In this document: positions 10,652-21,340 of the stretch, piece by piece
Layout: each line of letters starts with the position of its first letter
Position numbering within the stretch: position 1 is the stretch's first letter
Source: Acanthococcus lagerstroemiae
Taxonomy: Eukaryota > Arthropoda > Insecta > Hemiptera > Eriococcidae
DNA length: 64,000 bases
Reading direction: 5' to 3'
NCBI GenBank assembly: GCA_031841125.1
Contig: CM063113.1
Span: 31,951,312 to 32,015,311 of the forward strand
Notes under the pieces: model-generated
What the model was told of the DNA's origin: nothing
What the model saw: only the letters and a program-made list of their open reading frames with translations
Databases searched by the model: none
Translations under genes and position numbers: made by a program

Positions 10652-12268
10652 GTGGGTAGAGGTGTAGAAATAATCCAGTGCACTGCTAAACACGGGGTCC
10701 TTAACAACAATGAGAACTTTTGACTTTCATTTATTTTTTCACCGAACATCTCGAAACGACTAGAATCGAAAGTGCACCGAGAGTTAAAAAGGGACCTAAG
10801 GGCTGAGACAATGGAAGGCCCGTATTCCACTGTGCTGATGAATCAGTGGATACACTCTAATCACTTTGAGACGCCAGTAGGTTCTAAAAGTTGGCAGCAA
10901 TGCGGAATTCTGTTAGTTGATCTTCCCATACCTCGAAACCAAATTAGCCCCCTACAATCATCCATTCCTTGTTGTGTTTTCTGTTTGTAATCGGATTCTA
11001 TCCAGTTTATAAAAAAAAAGAGGGCGTTGCAAAGTTGTGGTTTTGACACCACTGAATATGGTTTTGATACATTATTTCGACTCTAAGGGGTTGCAGTCAA
11101 GAATGTCATGAATCATAAATCACAATACGGCCTCATGTTTTTGTAACAGGTAAATTTATTTTTGATATGTAAGGTACGCACTTTGTGTGGATGGAAAGAG
11201 GGGTGAAAATTTACACAGCTTTGGAATTTAATATCTGTATTCGTCATTATTGCGATTACCTAAAAGGTGCATGTAGAGAGTGCCGAAGGGATCACCCATG
11301 CCTCCCTAAGTCTCAGCACCCGCCGCCTCACGATCGGCCTCAAATAATATAAAGTTGATGGTTTGGGGGGGGGGTCCACTGGACAAATCAAAATAACAGA
11401 ATAACAATGCCTCGGTGCCCCTCCCCCCTTAAAACAGCGTATTGCTGTACGCTTATGTACCTGAATTTATTTTTTGTCCAATACTTAGAATGTAAAGTGA
11501 GGGATTATCTGGGGGGGGGGGGGTAGAACTCAGATTTTCGTACATAACAAGAAACAATGTGGGTGTCATTTTGTAAGATCTCAAAGTCGCTGCTGAATTC
11601 TTGTTAGATATGATTTGGTTCGTAATTAGTTGTGGTGGGGGTAGTTTAAGTAAGGGCGTATAATCGATTATCACCTCCTTGGGGCCCGGATAACATCGTC
11701 AAATGAATGTGTGGTTCTAAAAGACAGCCTTGACGAGACGGTAGGGAAAACAGGGAATTTCCTCGGGCTCAACTTTTTGAAGCAGAAGGTGGGTGATCAA
11801 TTACCTTTTTGAAGCCTGGGAAAATGGAAAAATTCGCCTGACCTGTTTTTTAATTTTGCTCCGGGTTTTCTTTTTCTTGGAATTCCGCCATTTTCTTCAA
11901 GGGCTCGGATTTTCTCTCCATAGCCGTGCTGGAAGGATGAGGCGAAACTGTGAGAAAGACTAGGTGATGGGGACGTTTCAAGGGTATTTGGCTCGCCTAG
12001 TATACAGACTGAATTCCTGCATTTCGGCCTATAAGGTGTGTGTCAACATAGAACAATATAAATGAAGGCGTGAAGTTCAAAACATCCTACGTAGCAATGT
12101 CAAAAGTTTACAGAAGAAGCATAAAATTGTTTCAGCTGCGGTGAAGGGGGTGGGTTTGGCAAAATGGGTGCTTAGCCAATTCTCTGAAGCTTCATACACA
12201 TGTCCATGTGCAAATTTTGGAGCTCAGTCATGCCTAAGCTGAGAAAAGGAGGATGGGAAAGACAAAGC
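10652..12268. other. Probable intron sequence; no exon identified
   Basis: This lies between the two + strand exons. A possible reading at 10772-10870 (HRELKRDLRAETMEG) follows an acceptor-like CGACTAG, but nothing supports it further. G-runs at 11366 and 11511 and AT-rich stretches suggest old repeat debris. Confidence 0.35.
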
Positions 12269-12895
12269 AAAACATCCTATAGTCCGTTCCAAATAAGAAT
12301 GCCGAAAACAGTGTGAGTATGGTGGCATGTGGGGAAATAACAAGGTAGTTATTCACACAACACTACAAACTGGAGCATAGATATTCTCCACAGTTACAGG
12401 ACATCTGATAAAATTATCAAAATTTAGTTATTGATGGCATTAGGTTCTATTAAATCTGAAATTTTCGTCGCAATGGATAACGTAAAAGTGTTTTTTGGGC
12501 TTGCGTAGATACGCAGCGCTAACCATTTTGATAATTTCGTCAGATGTCTTTCAACTTTGGAGAGTATCTACGCTTCGGTTTGTAGTGTTGTGTGAATAAA
12601 CTTCCTTTTCCTTTCCCCACATGCCTCTGTACTCACAGCTGTTTTCGGCATTCTTATTTGGAACGGACTATAACTCCGTTTGATGTTGATGGGCACTTAT
12701 AGTCCGTTCCAAATAAGAATGTCAAAAACAGTTCAGGCGTTTCACACTTCGAATAAATTTCATACATAACTTTAACATAAATCTGAAAATTTTCGCCGAG
12801 ATTGATAACATATGTATTTGCATAGATACGCAGCGGAGTGTGAAACACCTGAACTGTTTTCGGCATTCTTATTTGGAACGGACTATAGGATGTTT
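12269..12895. mobile_element. Pair of related MITEs with shared terminal repeats
   Basis: Two elements lie 25 bp apart: 12278-12672 and 12698-12886. Each starts TATAGTCCGTTCCAAATAAG and ends with its complement. In both, the inverted similarity continues far inward, with different interiors in the two copies. The outer flanks AAAACATCC (12269-12277) and GGATGTTTT (12887-12895) are themselves inverted copies, so the pair may be bounded as a single composite. No coding sequence is present. Confidence 0.8.
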
Positions 12896-13575
12896 TGTGT
12901 GGATCACTCGCCGGCACATGTGCGTGCTGTGATCCTTGGGTTAAAAGTAGAAGTACTTTGAGGCTCTATAGGCACTTGGGATGTTTAGTATTGTATGGGC
13001 AGCGGTTCTTGGAACAGTTTGCATGCATAAAACCACTTTTGCAAAAGTTGGTACCCTGGATGTTCTGAACATCACGCCTTCAAACGGTTATTACGAACTC
13101 CCCCTCCGTTTTGCTGTTAGGGTTGGAATGCACAATAGTGGAATCTTTTTGTGCGTGAACAAATTTCAGTATCTCTGGAATTTTCTGTGTTATTCGCACT
13201 GGTTTAAGAGCCCAAATGTTCTCCCTGTGAGACTTGGGAAGCCAGAGGAAGGCCGCAATTATGTGAATTAGGAAAACTCTCAAAGATATTCCGCGAGAAC
13301 GCCTTCGACGCCAATTTTTCCTTGTAGTCGTTCGTTTTCGTCCTGATCTTACTGGGCTAGCAGTACAGATTACCGATAATTTTTTCATGTCTTTTTCCTA
13401 TTCTTTTTTTTTTTTTTTAGTGCTGGTAATCCCGTTGAAGGTGGTATTTTTTTTTTATTATTTTTTAAATTCGTTATTTACATTGCGGCGTTGCTGTTAA
13501 AGAAGCCGAGCAAAGAAATACCAAAATGTTACGACTGTGAAACGGAGAGATGTGTTGTGTTTTGCTGTGTTGTAG
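12896..13575. other. Probable intron sequence
   Basis: Only chance frames are seen. A TTTGCTGTGTTGTAG acceptor closes the segment just before the 13.58-kb exon. Confidence 0.4.
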
Positions 13576-13832
13576 GCAGCAGTGGTGGTCAGAAGAAGTC
13601 AGGGGTCATTCCAACAGTAGTCGTGCCGGCCGGACCGCGTGCCGCAGTGCCAACGGTGAGAGCCGGCGTACCCGCTAGAATTCCGGCGTATTCAACGGCC
13701 GGCATGTATTCGCAAGTTCGAGCCAATCCGAATGGTTTTGGCGGTGCAGTACGTCAAGATAAGTCGCATTACAGATACAACCCTGTGGGACCCGCAAATG
13801 CCGGTTATAACGTAGGAGGGGGCTATTATTAA
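13576..13832 (+). CDS. Terminal exon of the unrecognised + strand gene
   Basis: After the acceptor TTGTAG the frame encodes a low-complexity tail: SSGGQKKSG, a Val/Pro/Ala/Arg stretch (VPAGPRAAVPTVRAGVPARI), YSTAGMYSQVRANPNGFGG, and the end HYRYNPVGPANAGYNVGGGY plus Tyr and a TAA at 13830. The Gly/Tyr/Arg/Pro composition resembles disordered tails of RNA-binding proteins, but that is only a resemblance. The exon begins in phase 1. It could follow the 10.4-kb exon directly through the donor at 10652, or after exons I did not find. Confidence 0.6.
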
Positions 13833-14316
13833 GAATTATATCGTTCGGCAATTTAATATTACATTTCTTTTTTCTCTCCCCTCTTCTCCGGTCACTTTTG
13901 TTGTTGGTCGCTCACATAGCTTCATTTTTTTTTTTTATGTTTTAAACATAAGCTCCTCAATTGCAAAAAAAAAAGCGTACGATCCGATGTAATTGTCCTT
14001 TCATTACTTTTTTTTTCCTCTTTTATATAAATATATTATATAATTTAGAAGGTAATTTTATTTACGCTTGATTACAAAATATATTCTTGTCATACACTAT
14101 TTTTCTCCTCCTTCGTTTAATTAAATTCGTTTACTGTTTCGCCGGTCGTTTTCCTCGTTACATTTTAAGATTTTTATACATAAGATCCTGAGTAATTTTT
14201 TGTGATTGGTGTAGAATTCAGTTTTTGATTGTCAGCCGAGTAAAAACACGCGGTTTTTTTTCCAAATTGAATAAATAATGTTCTGCAAATTCGGCAGTAC
14301 GTTTATTCGATAGAAA
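13833..14316. other. 3' flank of the + gene facing the 3' flank of the - strand astacin exon
   Basis: This is AT-rich intergenic sequence between two convergent gene ends. On the minus strand, AATAAA lies just past the 14.32-kb stop (GAATAAACG near 14300), a plausible polyadenylation signal for that exon. Confidence 0.5.
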
Positions 14317-14442
14317 TTAATCATCATCGGAGCTGTGGTGGGATGGACGTTTTTTCTTGTGGTTGCATTTGTACATTTTCTGTATTTTTTGTATGTCTTT
14401 TTTGCTGAGCCCTTCGCGTTGTCCAAGAACGGTACCGCGCAC
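14317..14442 (-). CDS. Extra astacin terminal exon (alternative C-terminus or orphan exon)
   Basis: On the minus strand, after TTTCAATTTCAG, the exon encodes VRGTVLGQREGLSKKDIQKI, QKMYKC and a basic/His-rich tail KKKRPSHHSSDDD, stop TAA at 14317-14319. This is the last segment of the astacin catalytic domain, with the final disulfide cysteine in MYKC. It starts in phase 0, exactly like the terminal exon at 17599. No other astacin exons lie between 14443 and 17452. It could therefore be spliced to the 17.8-kb exon in place of the nearer terminal exon, giving a 303-residue product. Alternatively it is the only survivor of a third gene. The frame and splice site are intact and AATAAA follows. 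Confidence 0.8.
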   Translation of the reverse strand: MRGTVLGQREGLSKKDIQKIQKMYKCNHKKKRPSHHSSDDD

Positions 14443-14622
14443 CTGAAATTGAAACGAGGATAAAATACTTGAATTAGTAGCGTGTACTAGGTGTAGTCAA
14501 GTGATCACGTGTCCCCTGCGCTATCCTTGCGTCTCGGGTTCGAGCCCAACCGACGCCGGTGCCCTCACTAACATCCTAGCGAACAAAGCGACCACAGTAC
14601 ATCGAGGTGAGTCATACATATA

Positions 14623-15985
14623 GTATGGAGAAATTTTCCATATTCGAAAAAATTAACAATTTTGAATTCAGGAGTGTTTTTGACTCAATTTTTCACGCCG
14701 AGTTCAAATTCGGTGTTCAAATTTGGCGGCGACGCTCCGTTCCCGAAATACACTCGAAAATGTGATCAGAATCGGTCAAAAAATGACGCTAGCTCAATTT
14801 TGACGACGGATTTGAATTCGTCTCGAAAAAATAAGTAATTAGCCCCAGCGCCGACGCCGAATCTCTCCGAAAATTTTTTTGCCTAAAAAAAGATATGATA
14901 TGTGTAGTATGGAGAAATTTTCAAAATTCGCGAAAATCAAATAGTTTTATTTAAAGACTTGTTTGGGCTCAATTTTTCACGCCGAATTCAAATTCGGTGT
15001 TCAACTTTGGCGGCGACGCTCCGTACCCGAGATACACGCGAAATGTGATCAGAATGGGTCAGATAATCACGATAGCTCAATTTTAACGACGTGTTTGAAT
15101 TCGTCTAGAAAAATTAAGTAATTAGCCCCAGCGCCGACGCCGAATCTCTCCGAAAATTATTTTGCCCAAAAAAAGACATGTTGTATAGTATGGAGAAATT
15201 TTCAAAATTCGAAAAAATCAAAACGTTTCATTTACAGACTTTTTTGGACTCAATTTTTCACGCCGAGTTCAAATTCGATGTTCAAACTTGGCGGTGACGC
15301 TCCGTTTCCGAGATACACTCAAATATTTGTGATCAGAATGGGTCATAAAATTACGCTAGCTCAATTTTGACGACGGATTTGGATTCGTCTCGAGAAATTA
15401 AGTAAGTAGCCCCATCGCCGACGCCGAATCTCGCCGAAAATTTTTTGCCCAAAAAAAGACATGATGTATAGTATGGAGAAATTTTCAAAATTTGCGAAAA
15501 TCAAAAATTTCGAACTAATGAGTGTTTCTTACTCAATTTTTCACGCTGAGTTCGAATTTGTTGTTCCCATTTGTCGGCGACCCTCCGTTCTTGAGGTACA
15601 CTCAAAAAACTTGGAGAAATTGATCAATTTGGATTAAAAAATGACCATAGCTCAATTTTGACGACGGATTTGAATTCGTTTCGAAAAATTAAGTAATTAG
15701 CCCCAGTGCCGACGCCGAATTTCTCCGACAATTTTTTTTACCCAAAAAAAACCTGATGTATTGTATGGAGAAATTTTCAAAATTCGAAAAAATCAAAAAG
15801 TTTTATTTAAAGACCTTGTTGGACTCAATTTTTCACGCCGAGTTCAAATTCGGTGATCAAATTTGACGGTGACGTTCCGTTCCCGAGATACACTCGAAAA
15901 TGTGATCAAAGTGGGTCAATAAATGACGTTAGCTCAATTTTGACGCCGGATTTGAATTCGTCTCGAAAAATTGAGTAATAAGCCT
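14623..15985. repeat. Tandem array of five units of about 285 bp
   Basis: Units begin at GTATGGAGAAATTTTC at 14623, 14907, 15188, 15471 and 15763 (spacings 284, 281, 283, 292); the last is cut near 15985. Each holds CAATTTTTCACGCCGAGTTC, GCGACGCTCCGTTCCCGAGA and GCCGACGCCGAATCTC. A lone unit lies at about 32385-32615. The units diverge from each other. No reading frame is kept across the units. Confidence 0.9.
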
Positions 15986-16310
15986 GTAGGCAAACCGGCG
16001 GCTTGAGGAGCAAGCCTCCCGTGTATTTTTTAGTACCTGATGTTACGGCCCTCGAATAGAATACGGATACTGCAACATACAGGGATGTATTTAAACTACT
16101 TGGCTGGAGGTAGCCCCAATTTTCCCGGCCAAGGATTGACATTGTTTATTTGGGGGAACGTAGATCTACGAAATCAACGGATCAACGGTCCAAGGTGTTG
16201 GTTTCAACTGAAGAACTTATCCTGGGGGGGGGGGGAATTCAAAGTTGGTAAGCATATAGTTGTGTCACCCCCTCTTATCAAATTTCAGTCTCGCCTTTGG
16301 AAATTGAAAC

Positions 16311-16683
16311 CAGGCACATACCAAGAAGGGGGAGTACCCTTTCTCGCTGTAGGAAATTTTTTACTCAGCAATCGGGAAAATTTACTATCTTTTCAGTCAG
16401 GGGAAGATGGTAAATTTTGGTAGTGTTGGAAAATGGAAAAGTCCAACAAGTCAACTTTTTTTTTTTTTGCTTTGATAATTATTAGGAATATTAAATTTTG
16501 AGTTGAGAAGTTGGGAAATATCCAACCATTAGGAATTTCGAGTCGAGAAGTTGGAAAAATCCAAGCGGTTAAAACTTTTTTTTTGTTTCTTGTTTTTTGC
16601 TTTTATACTTGGGAATTTTGAGTTGAATCAGTTAGGACTTTCCCACCCCCCTCCCCCAGGAAAAACTCTTCGGTACGTCTCTG
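16311..16683. mobile_element. hAT-type MITE, CAGGGACGTACCG family
   Basis: The left end is CAGGCACATACCAAGAAGGG and the right end CGGTACGTCTCTG, matching the family seen at 25721, 31672, 34260 and 52331. The flanks ATTGAAAC and GTTGAAAG share six of eight bases, a decayed 8-bp duplication. Inside are repeated blocks around TTGGGAATTTTGAGTTGA and AATCCAACAAGTC. Confidence 0.75.
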
Positions 16684-17452
16684 GTTGAAAGTGTGCATAT
16701 CTAGATTTGACGGTAAACCTGAATATCAACAACCAGAAGTGAATGGGATTGACGCGTCAGTTTGGTAGTAAACCTCCTTGTATGGACAGCATTGCTAGGT
16801 AGAAAGGAAGGTGGACAAACTGACCTAGGGTAGGCTGGAAAACGATCTGTGGGTCCAGACGCGACGAAGGTTAATGACCTCCTTCCGCAATTCGATATTC
16901 GGTAGTAGATTACACAAAGTGGTAGAACATCTTTTTTTTTCTGGGAGAGGGGCTGTGTTCAACATTTTAATACAATTTTTGTTATACCTGGAAGTACCTG
17001 GAAGTCTTAAAAATGCCGTTTATAGTTTTTTTTTTGTTTTTTTTTTTCCCAGAAAAAAGTTTTATACTTTTTCAAAATGAAACCTCACGCAATTGCTGAA
17101 AAGGACAAAACCCACTCTAGAAATCCTAAAGGGTACAAGTTACTATTTGCCTCCTCAACCCACAATTAGCTAATTCGCACTTCTAACTCCGAATTATACA
17201 GGGAGAAGCATTACGATGTGGCGAAACAAGGATATTTGCGTTGTCTTTACAATAGATATACGAATGCGGCCACTTTTCCCCTCGGAATACCTATTTTCAA
17301 TGTTGATTCGATTCGAATTGTACATTTCGAGGAAAAAAGGAAGTCATAATAATGTTATAAGTAATATTTATTCAGCTTTCACTGTATCGATGGATCGACG
17401 AGTACATACAAATTCACGTATTCCAAAATTTTCCTGCTGGTAATTCAAAAAT
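16684..17452. other. No gene; 3' flank of the astacin gene
   Basis: No convincing frame was seen. On the minus strand AATAAA at about 17366-17371 lies some 85 bases past the astacin stop and could be its polyadenylation signal. Confidence 0.45.
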
Positions 17453-20400
17453 TCATCTGCTGAATAACGAGCCCAGAGCAGATAGGAAATTATTGTTACC
17501 CCCTCCACTACTAGATTTGGTGCAACCGTACATCTTCAGTACTTTCTGGACGTCTCTCTTACTGAAGCCTTCTCTCTGACCTAAGGTTGTTCCTCTTACC
17601 TAAACCCAATAAAATGTTTCATCGGATTAGTAACTCCGTATACGTCCTACGGTGGCGGTTTGGCACGTTATATGGAAACATGGAAAGACTTTTCAAGGTA
17701 TCCTAGGTAACTTACTATTTTCTAACATAAGTTAATTAGTAAATTTTAGTTTTATGACGATTCTGTTATTCAGCCAATCAGAAGTCGCAATAGCTTACTT
17801 TTGGTTCGATAGTTGGTTGACCATTTCTGGAGAAAGCATCGGATGAATAATGCATTACGCTTCTATAATCGTATCCGATACCTTGGTTATCTACTGTTTC
17901 CGTTTGGGCTTTTTCGAAATTCGATTCTTTCCCTGCGCAAGAAACCAAATGAAGTTACCCAGGGATCTTTCTAGTATGTAACAATATAGTGTAACTTAGC
18001 GTTTACACAACATCGAAACAGTAACCGTCAGCTTAGAACTTTTCAGGGCTTTGAGTAAATAAATTTTGTTGGTCTCAATTTTATACTTTTTTCAGAGGCG
18101 TATATACGCGTCAGTTTTTTTTTTTTTTTGGTAAACACCTTGAAAATGTTCTTTTTTCCAGAGACATCAAGTATACGTCTTCTTTTAATAAGGCGGCTCT
18201 AAGGGGAGGTACAACAGACAGCCATTTTGATTAAAGCATGTATACGATTTCTCATTCTTAACATGAAGTTTGTTTATTTCTTGCAATCAAAATGGCTGTC
18301 CGTTATACCTCCCCTTAGAGCCGCTTTACTTTTAGCGGGCCCCTTACTTTTGCAAAGCTCGAGACAAACTGCCCCATTCGCCTCCTGCTCTGGGCAGGCT
18401 TGACCAAGAATCTGACATATAGTTAGCTACTTACCTCGTTCGATGTTGTTGTAATTAATGGTCACATACTTATCCCGGTCCGGTCTGTTTTGTTCGTGCA
18501 TAAACCCAGTCGCGTGCAGCATTTCGTGCATCACGGTGCCCTTTTTGGTGGTACAACCGGGTGTCTGCAGATTAATCTAGAATCCGGGCGAGCAATTAGT
18601 TGATATGCCTCTCAAAAATCATTTAAGTAGACGTACCATGAAATGAAAAAGTGCCCCTCATAGGGTGTGCCAAAATAGTTAACCTGTTTTTAAACGCTTA
18701 CCATGTGGCAACACTGATGGTAGGCAATTTTTTCCCATCAAAATATTCGGCTATGTATGCCATTTAGTCAGCATGGCTCTGTGGTCTGTAGAACATTGCG
18801 GCTTCTGTGTAGAAACGTTTTTCTATACAACAGTGTAGCGGCGACTCAGCACACATTTTGAAAACAGTTTAAACTGAATAGACACATTCTCGTTCCCTCT
18901 CCAACGACAGTCAAGCGGTGGATGGAGAATGTTCGATTCAAGGCATCACCAGTAACGTTCAGAGAGGGGAGAACAAGCACGGCAGGATTGCCTTTGGAGA
19001 GGAAACGAGATTGTGTCTTTTCAGTTTTAAACTGTTTTTGAAATGCGCGCCGAGTTGCCGCAACACTGTTGTTTAGAATAAACGTTTCTACACAACCGCG
19101 ATGTTCTCCAGACCACAGAGCCATGTTTACTAAATGGCGTACATAGCCGAATATTTTCATGGAAAAAAGATTGCCTATACATATCAGTGTTGCCACATCA
19201 TAAGCGTTTAAAACACAGGTCAACTATTTTGGCATACCATGTACTTACTTCTTGTCTACCGCCGATCCGTCCCACCGAAGACCAGCATCCGGTATTGCCA
19301 TTTGTAAAATACACATAATCAGTGTCTGAACTCCTCCTTTCTTTGAATTTTAAGCAAGTGTATTTATGAAATTCCTCGATTGAATCCTCGATCATCCTTC
19401 GATCATTACCCCCTAAAAAGGAAGAGGAATTATTATGATATACGAATGCGCCTAAAAGAGGAAATACGTAAATACTAAAGCATTACGTATGTATGGGCTG
19501 ATTTCATAAGGAATAGTTTTGTTCGGCCATCTTGACGATTTAGCCCGCAGTCCGTTACGTCCCTGTCTGCCTTCTGGCTCCGGGTGTAAAATATCGCCTT
19601 CGGCATATTCGCCCAACTCTTCCGGATGTACGGCACTGTCCGGCGTCCATTTTGAAACAGATTCACCTGTAAAAAGTTGTTTTATCACGTTTGGTTCGAA
19701 GTGTACCTACTAAGGATAGAACTTGATTTCAAAAGTTTTTACTTCCTACGTGAAGGATGATGTGTCTGAGCCTATCTCTTTGTTTCTCTGCTGGTCATCA
19801 ATCCGTCTATACTGCCCCTCTTTACTATCTTACAAAATAATAGGGTTAAGAGTATCCCTCCCAAACGTCTTGTAAAGTTAGCAAATTTAGTAAAACTCAG
19901 TTGTCAGAATCGGGTTAACAATGGGCTATTTCTCAAAACGTATGGAGGTAACTTTTTTGCTAGTCAATTTCAAAAATGAGTTGAAAAAATTTTGTCCTCC
20001 CCTCCCCCCTTTTAAAAAGTTACTTCAGTATGTCTCTGCTTCCAGTCAGGATTCTTCAAAACTTTTCAAAGCTCGTTCAGAACCTTACAAGGGATGCTGA
20101 AATCCTTTCAGGCTTGATTAGAACAGGCCGTGGTTCTTCAAAACTTCTCAAGCCTCGTGCAAGACTCCAAAGAATAATTTCTTTCGAATTTGTTTTAAGA
20201 CTCTTTCAGGCTGCTTCACACGTGTTGAAGGGTCTTCCAGGTTGTTTGAAACTAATTCAAGACTGTGTAAGAATCTTCAAAACTATTTAAAAACTTTTCA
20301 TGGTTATTCAAAATACATGTACGACTCTTTTAGAATTGAAGGGTGCATGGGGAAAACGACCATTCGGACTTCCCAGACCGATGGCGCGCTAGCATCGGGC

Positions 20401-21193
20401 CTTCCTCCCTTTCCGCACTTCAGGAAATAGTGCCATAGAATTCTTATCAACGTTAGGATACACTGTACGTAAACAATGCCTAGCATCTCATGTAATCCTA
20501 ACGATGATAAGGTTCTGTTGAATCTTGAGAAGTCCAAATAGTCAGTTTTCAAATTTCGACTTTGCCGACAGATAGCGCTATAAGTTCTCTTCAGCTAGGT
20601 GAACTGTTAGTGTGTGTGTGTTGGCAGATGTTGTTTTCTTCACGCACTAGTATGTTGGAGCATAATGACTGTGGATACAGCACTATCTGCCGGCAAAGTC
20701 GAAATTTCACCAGGGTCATTTTCCCCATGCACCCTTCAATTTCTAAGAAACACGAAAAATCCCTTCACATTCAGCACGGATCTTTAAGATATTTCCGAAC
20801 TCTTGATTGCGCACCGTCAATATTCTTTACGACTTCCCATTTCAAACTCTAAATAGACTCTTCCTGTATTTGATACCACTCTTTGACCAGTTTAGGTGTT
20901 TTTAGATCTTTTGTATGATACACAGACCGAAAGTTAGAGAACTTGATGCATTTTTACATCACATATCAGCTGCACAACAAACAATATTATAGCTACATTC
21001 AACTATTATTTGAGACCATATACCAACCAGTTGATTCCTTCGGACGTCCGTACACTTTGCTGCCCATTTGCTGCAAGTGCTCGAACGGGTCATAATCCGG
21101 CGTTTCGTACTCATCGGTATCGTCGAAAAGCCTGGGCGCCGCGAAAACCGTGGTCAACGTCAAACACTCAAGCAAAACACCAAACACGAACAT
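17453..21193 (-). CDS. Astacin-family zinc metalloprotease (M12A), secreted
   Basis: Six coding exons on -: 21193-21028, 19666-19487, 19412-19249, 18576-18435, 17932-17799 and 17599-17453. Phases agree at every junction and the total is 933 nt, or 310 residues. The start is [19 protein letters not shown], a signal peptide. A propeptide follows to [12 protein letters not shown], where the mature enzyme begins. The zinc site [17 protein letters not shown] and Met-turn SVMHY are complete. The four disulfide cysteines are present: KYTC, GCWSSVG, PGC and MYGC. The C-terminal tail is Ser/Gly/Asn-rich, with no CUB or EGF domain. Astacins are secreted endopeptidases used in digestion, matrix and cuticle turnover or development; the substrate here is unknown. 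A second usable terminal exon lies at 14317-14442. The upstream in-frame TTG is excluded by the acceptor TACCTAAG. Confidence 0.92.
18190..18328. mobile_element. Foldback MITE in an astacin intron
   Basis: The left arm AAGGCGGCTCTAAGGGGAGG runs to GACAGCCATTTTGATT, and the right arm is its near-perfect complement. Similar flanking CTTTTAA and CTTTTAG may be the remains of a target duplication. It lies in the intron between the third-last and second-last coding exons. Confidence 0.75.
18664..19238. mobile_element. Long-arm foldback element in an astacin intron, about 575 bp
   Basis: Arms of about 190 bp begin GGTGTGCCAAAATAGTT on the left and end AACTATTTTGGCATACC on the right. The similarity runs through TGTGGCAACACTGAT and GGCTCTGTGGTCTG. 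There is no transposase, only chance frames. The right end sits only 3 bp from the donor of the 19249 exon. Confidence 0.75.
20333..20743. mobile_element. Nested palindromic MITEs in the first astacin intron
   Basis: The outer arms are GAATTGAAGGGTGCATGGGG and its complement ending at 20743. Inside, a second inverted pair AAATTTCGACTTTGCCGACA (20551) and its complement (to 20707) bounds a smaller palindrome. A third pair around TCTTATCAACGTTAGGAT (about 20442) and ATCCTAACGATGATAAG (about 20505) lies left of it. This looks like insertion of one foldback element inside another. Confidence 0.65.
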
Positions 21194-21340
21194 TCTCGGA
21201 CTTAGGTACAAACAGAGCGGTCAGAACTATTCGATTAATTGAACGAAGGAGCGTTAAATAAGTTACCTTATCGTCGTCTTCACACCAAATTTTAATCACG
21301 AGGGACATAAATTACAAGCAACACGACGAGTCGCGAAAAT
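21194..21340 (-). other. Putative 5' untranslated exon and upstream region of the astacin gene
   Basis: On - a donor GATAAG/GTAACT ends a non-coding exon at 21267, and an acceptor TACCTAAG opens the first coding exon at 21200. That leaves seven untranslated bases before the ATG at 21193. I see no clear TATA box, so the upstream edge is a guess. Confidence 0.4.

Noticed and set aside
10772..10990. 72-residue frame after the 10.4-kb exon
   Set aside because: No matching phase or good donor; composition is ordinary for chance.
14485..14600. tRNA-like TCTCGGGTTCGAGCCCAACC on +
   Set aside because: There is a B-box-like word but no acceptor stem or convincing A box, so I do not call a tRNA or SINE here.
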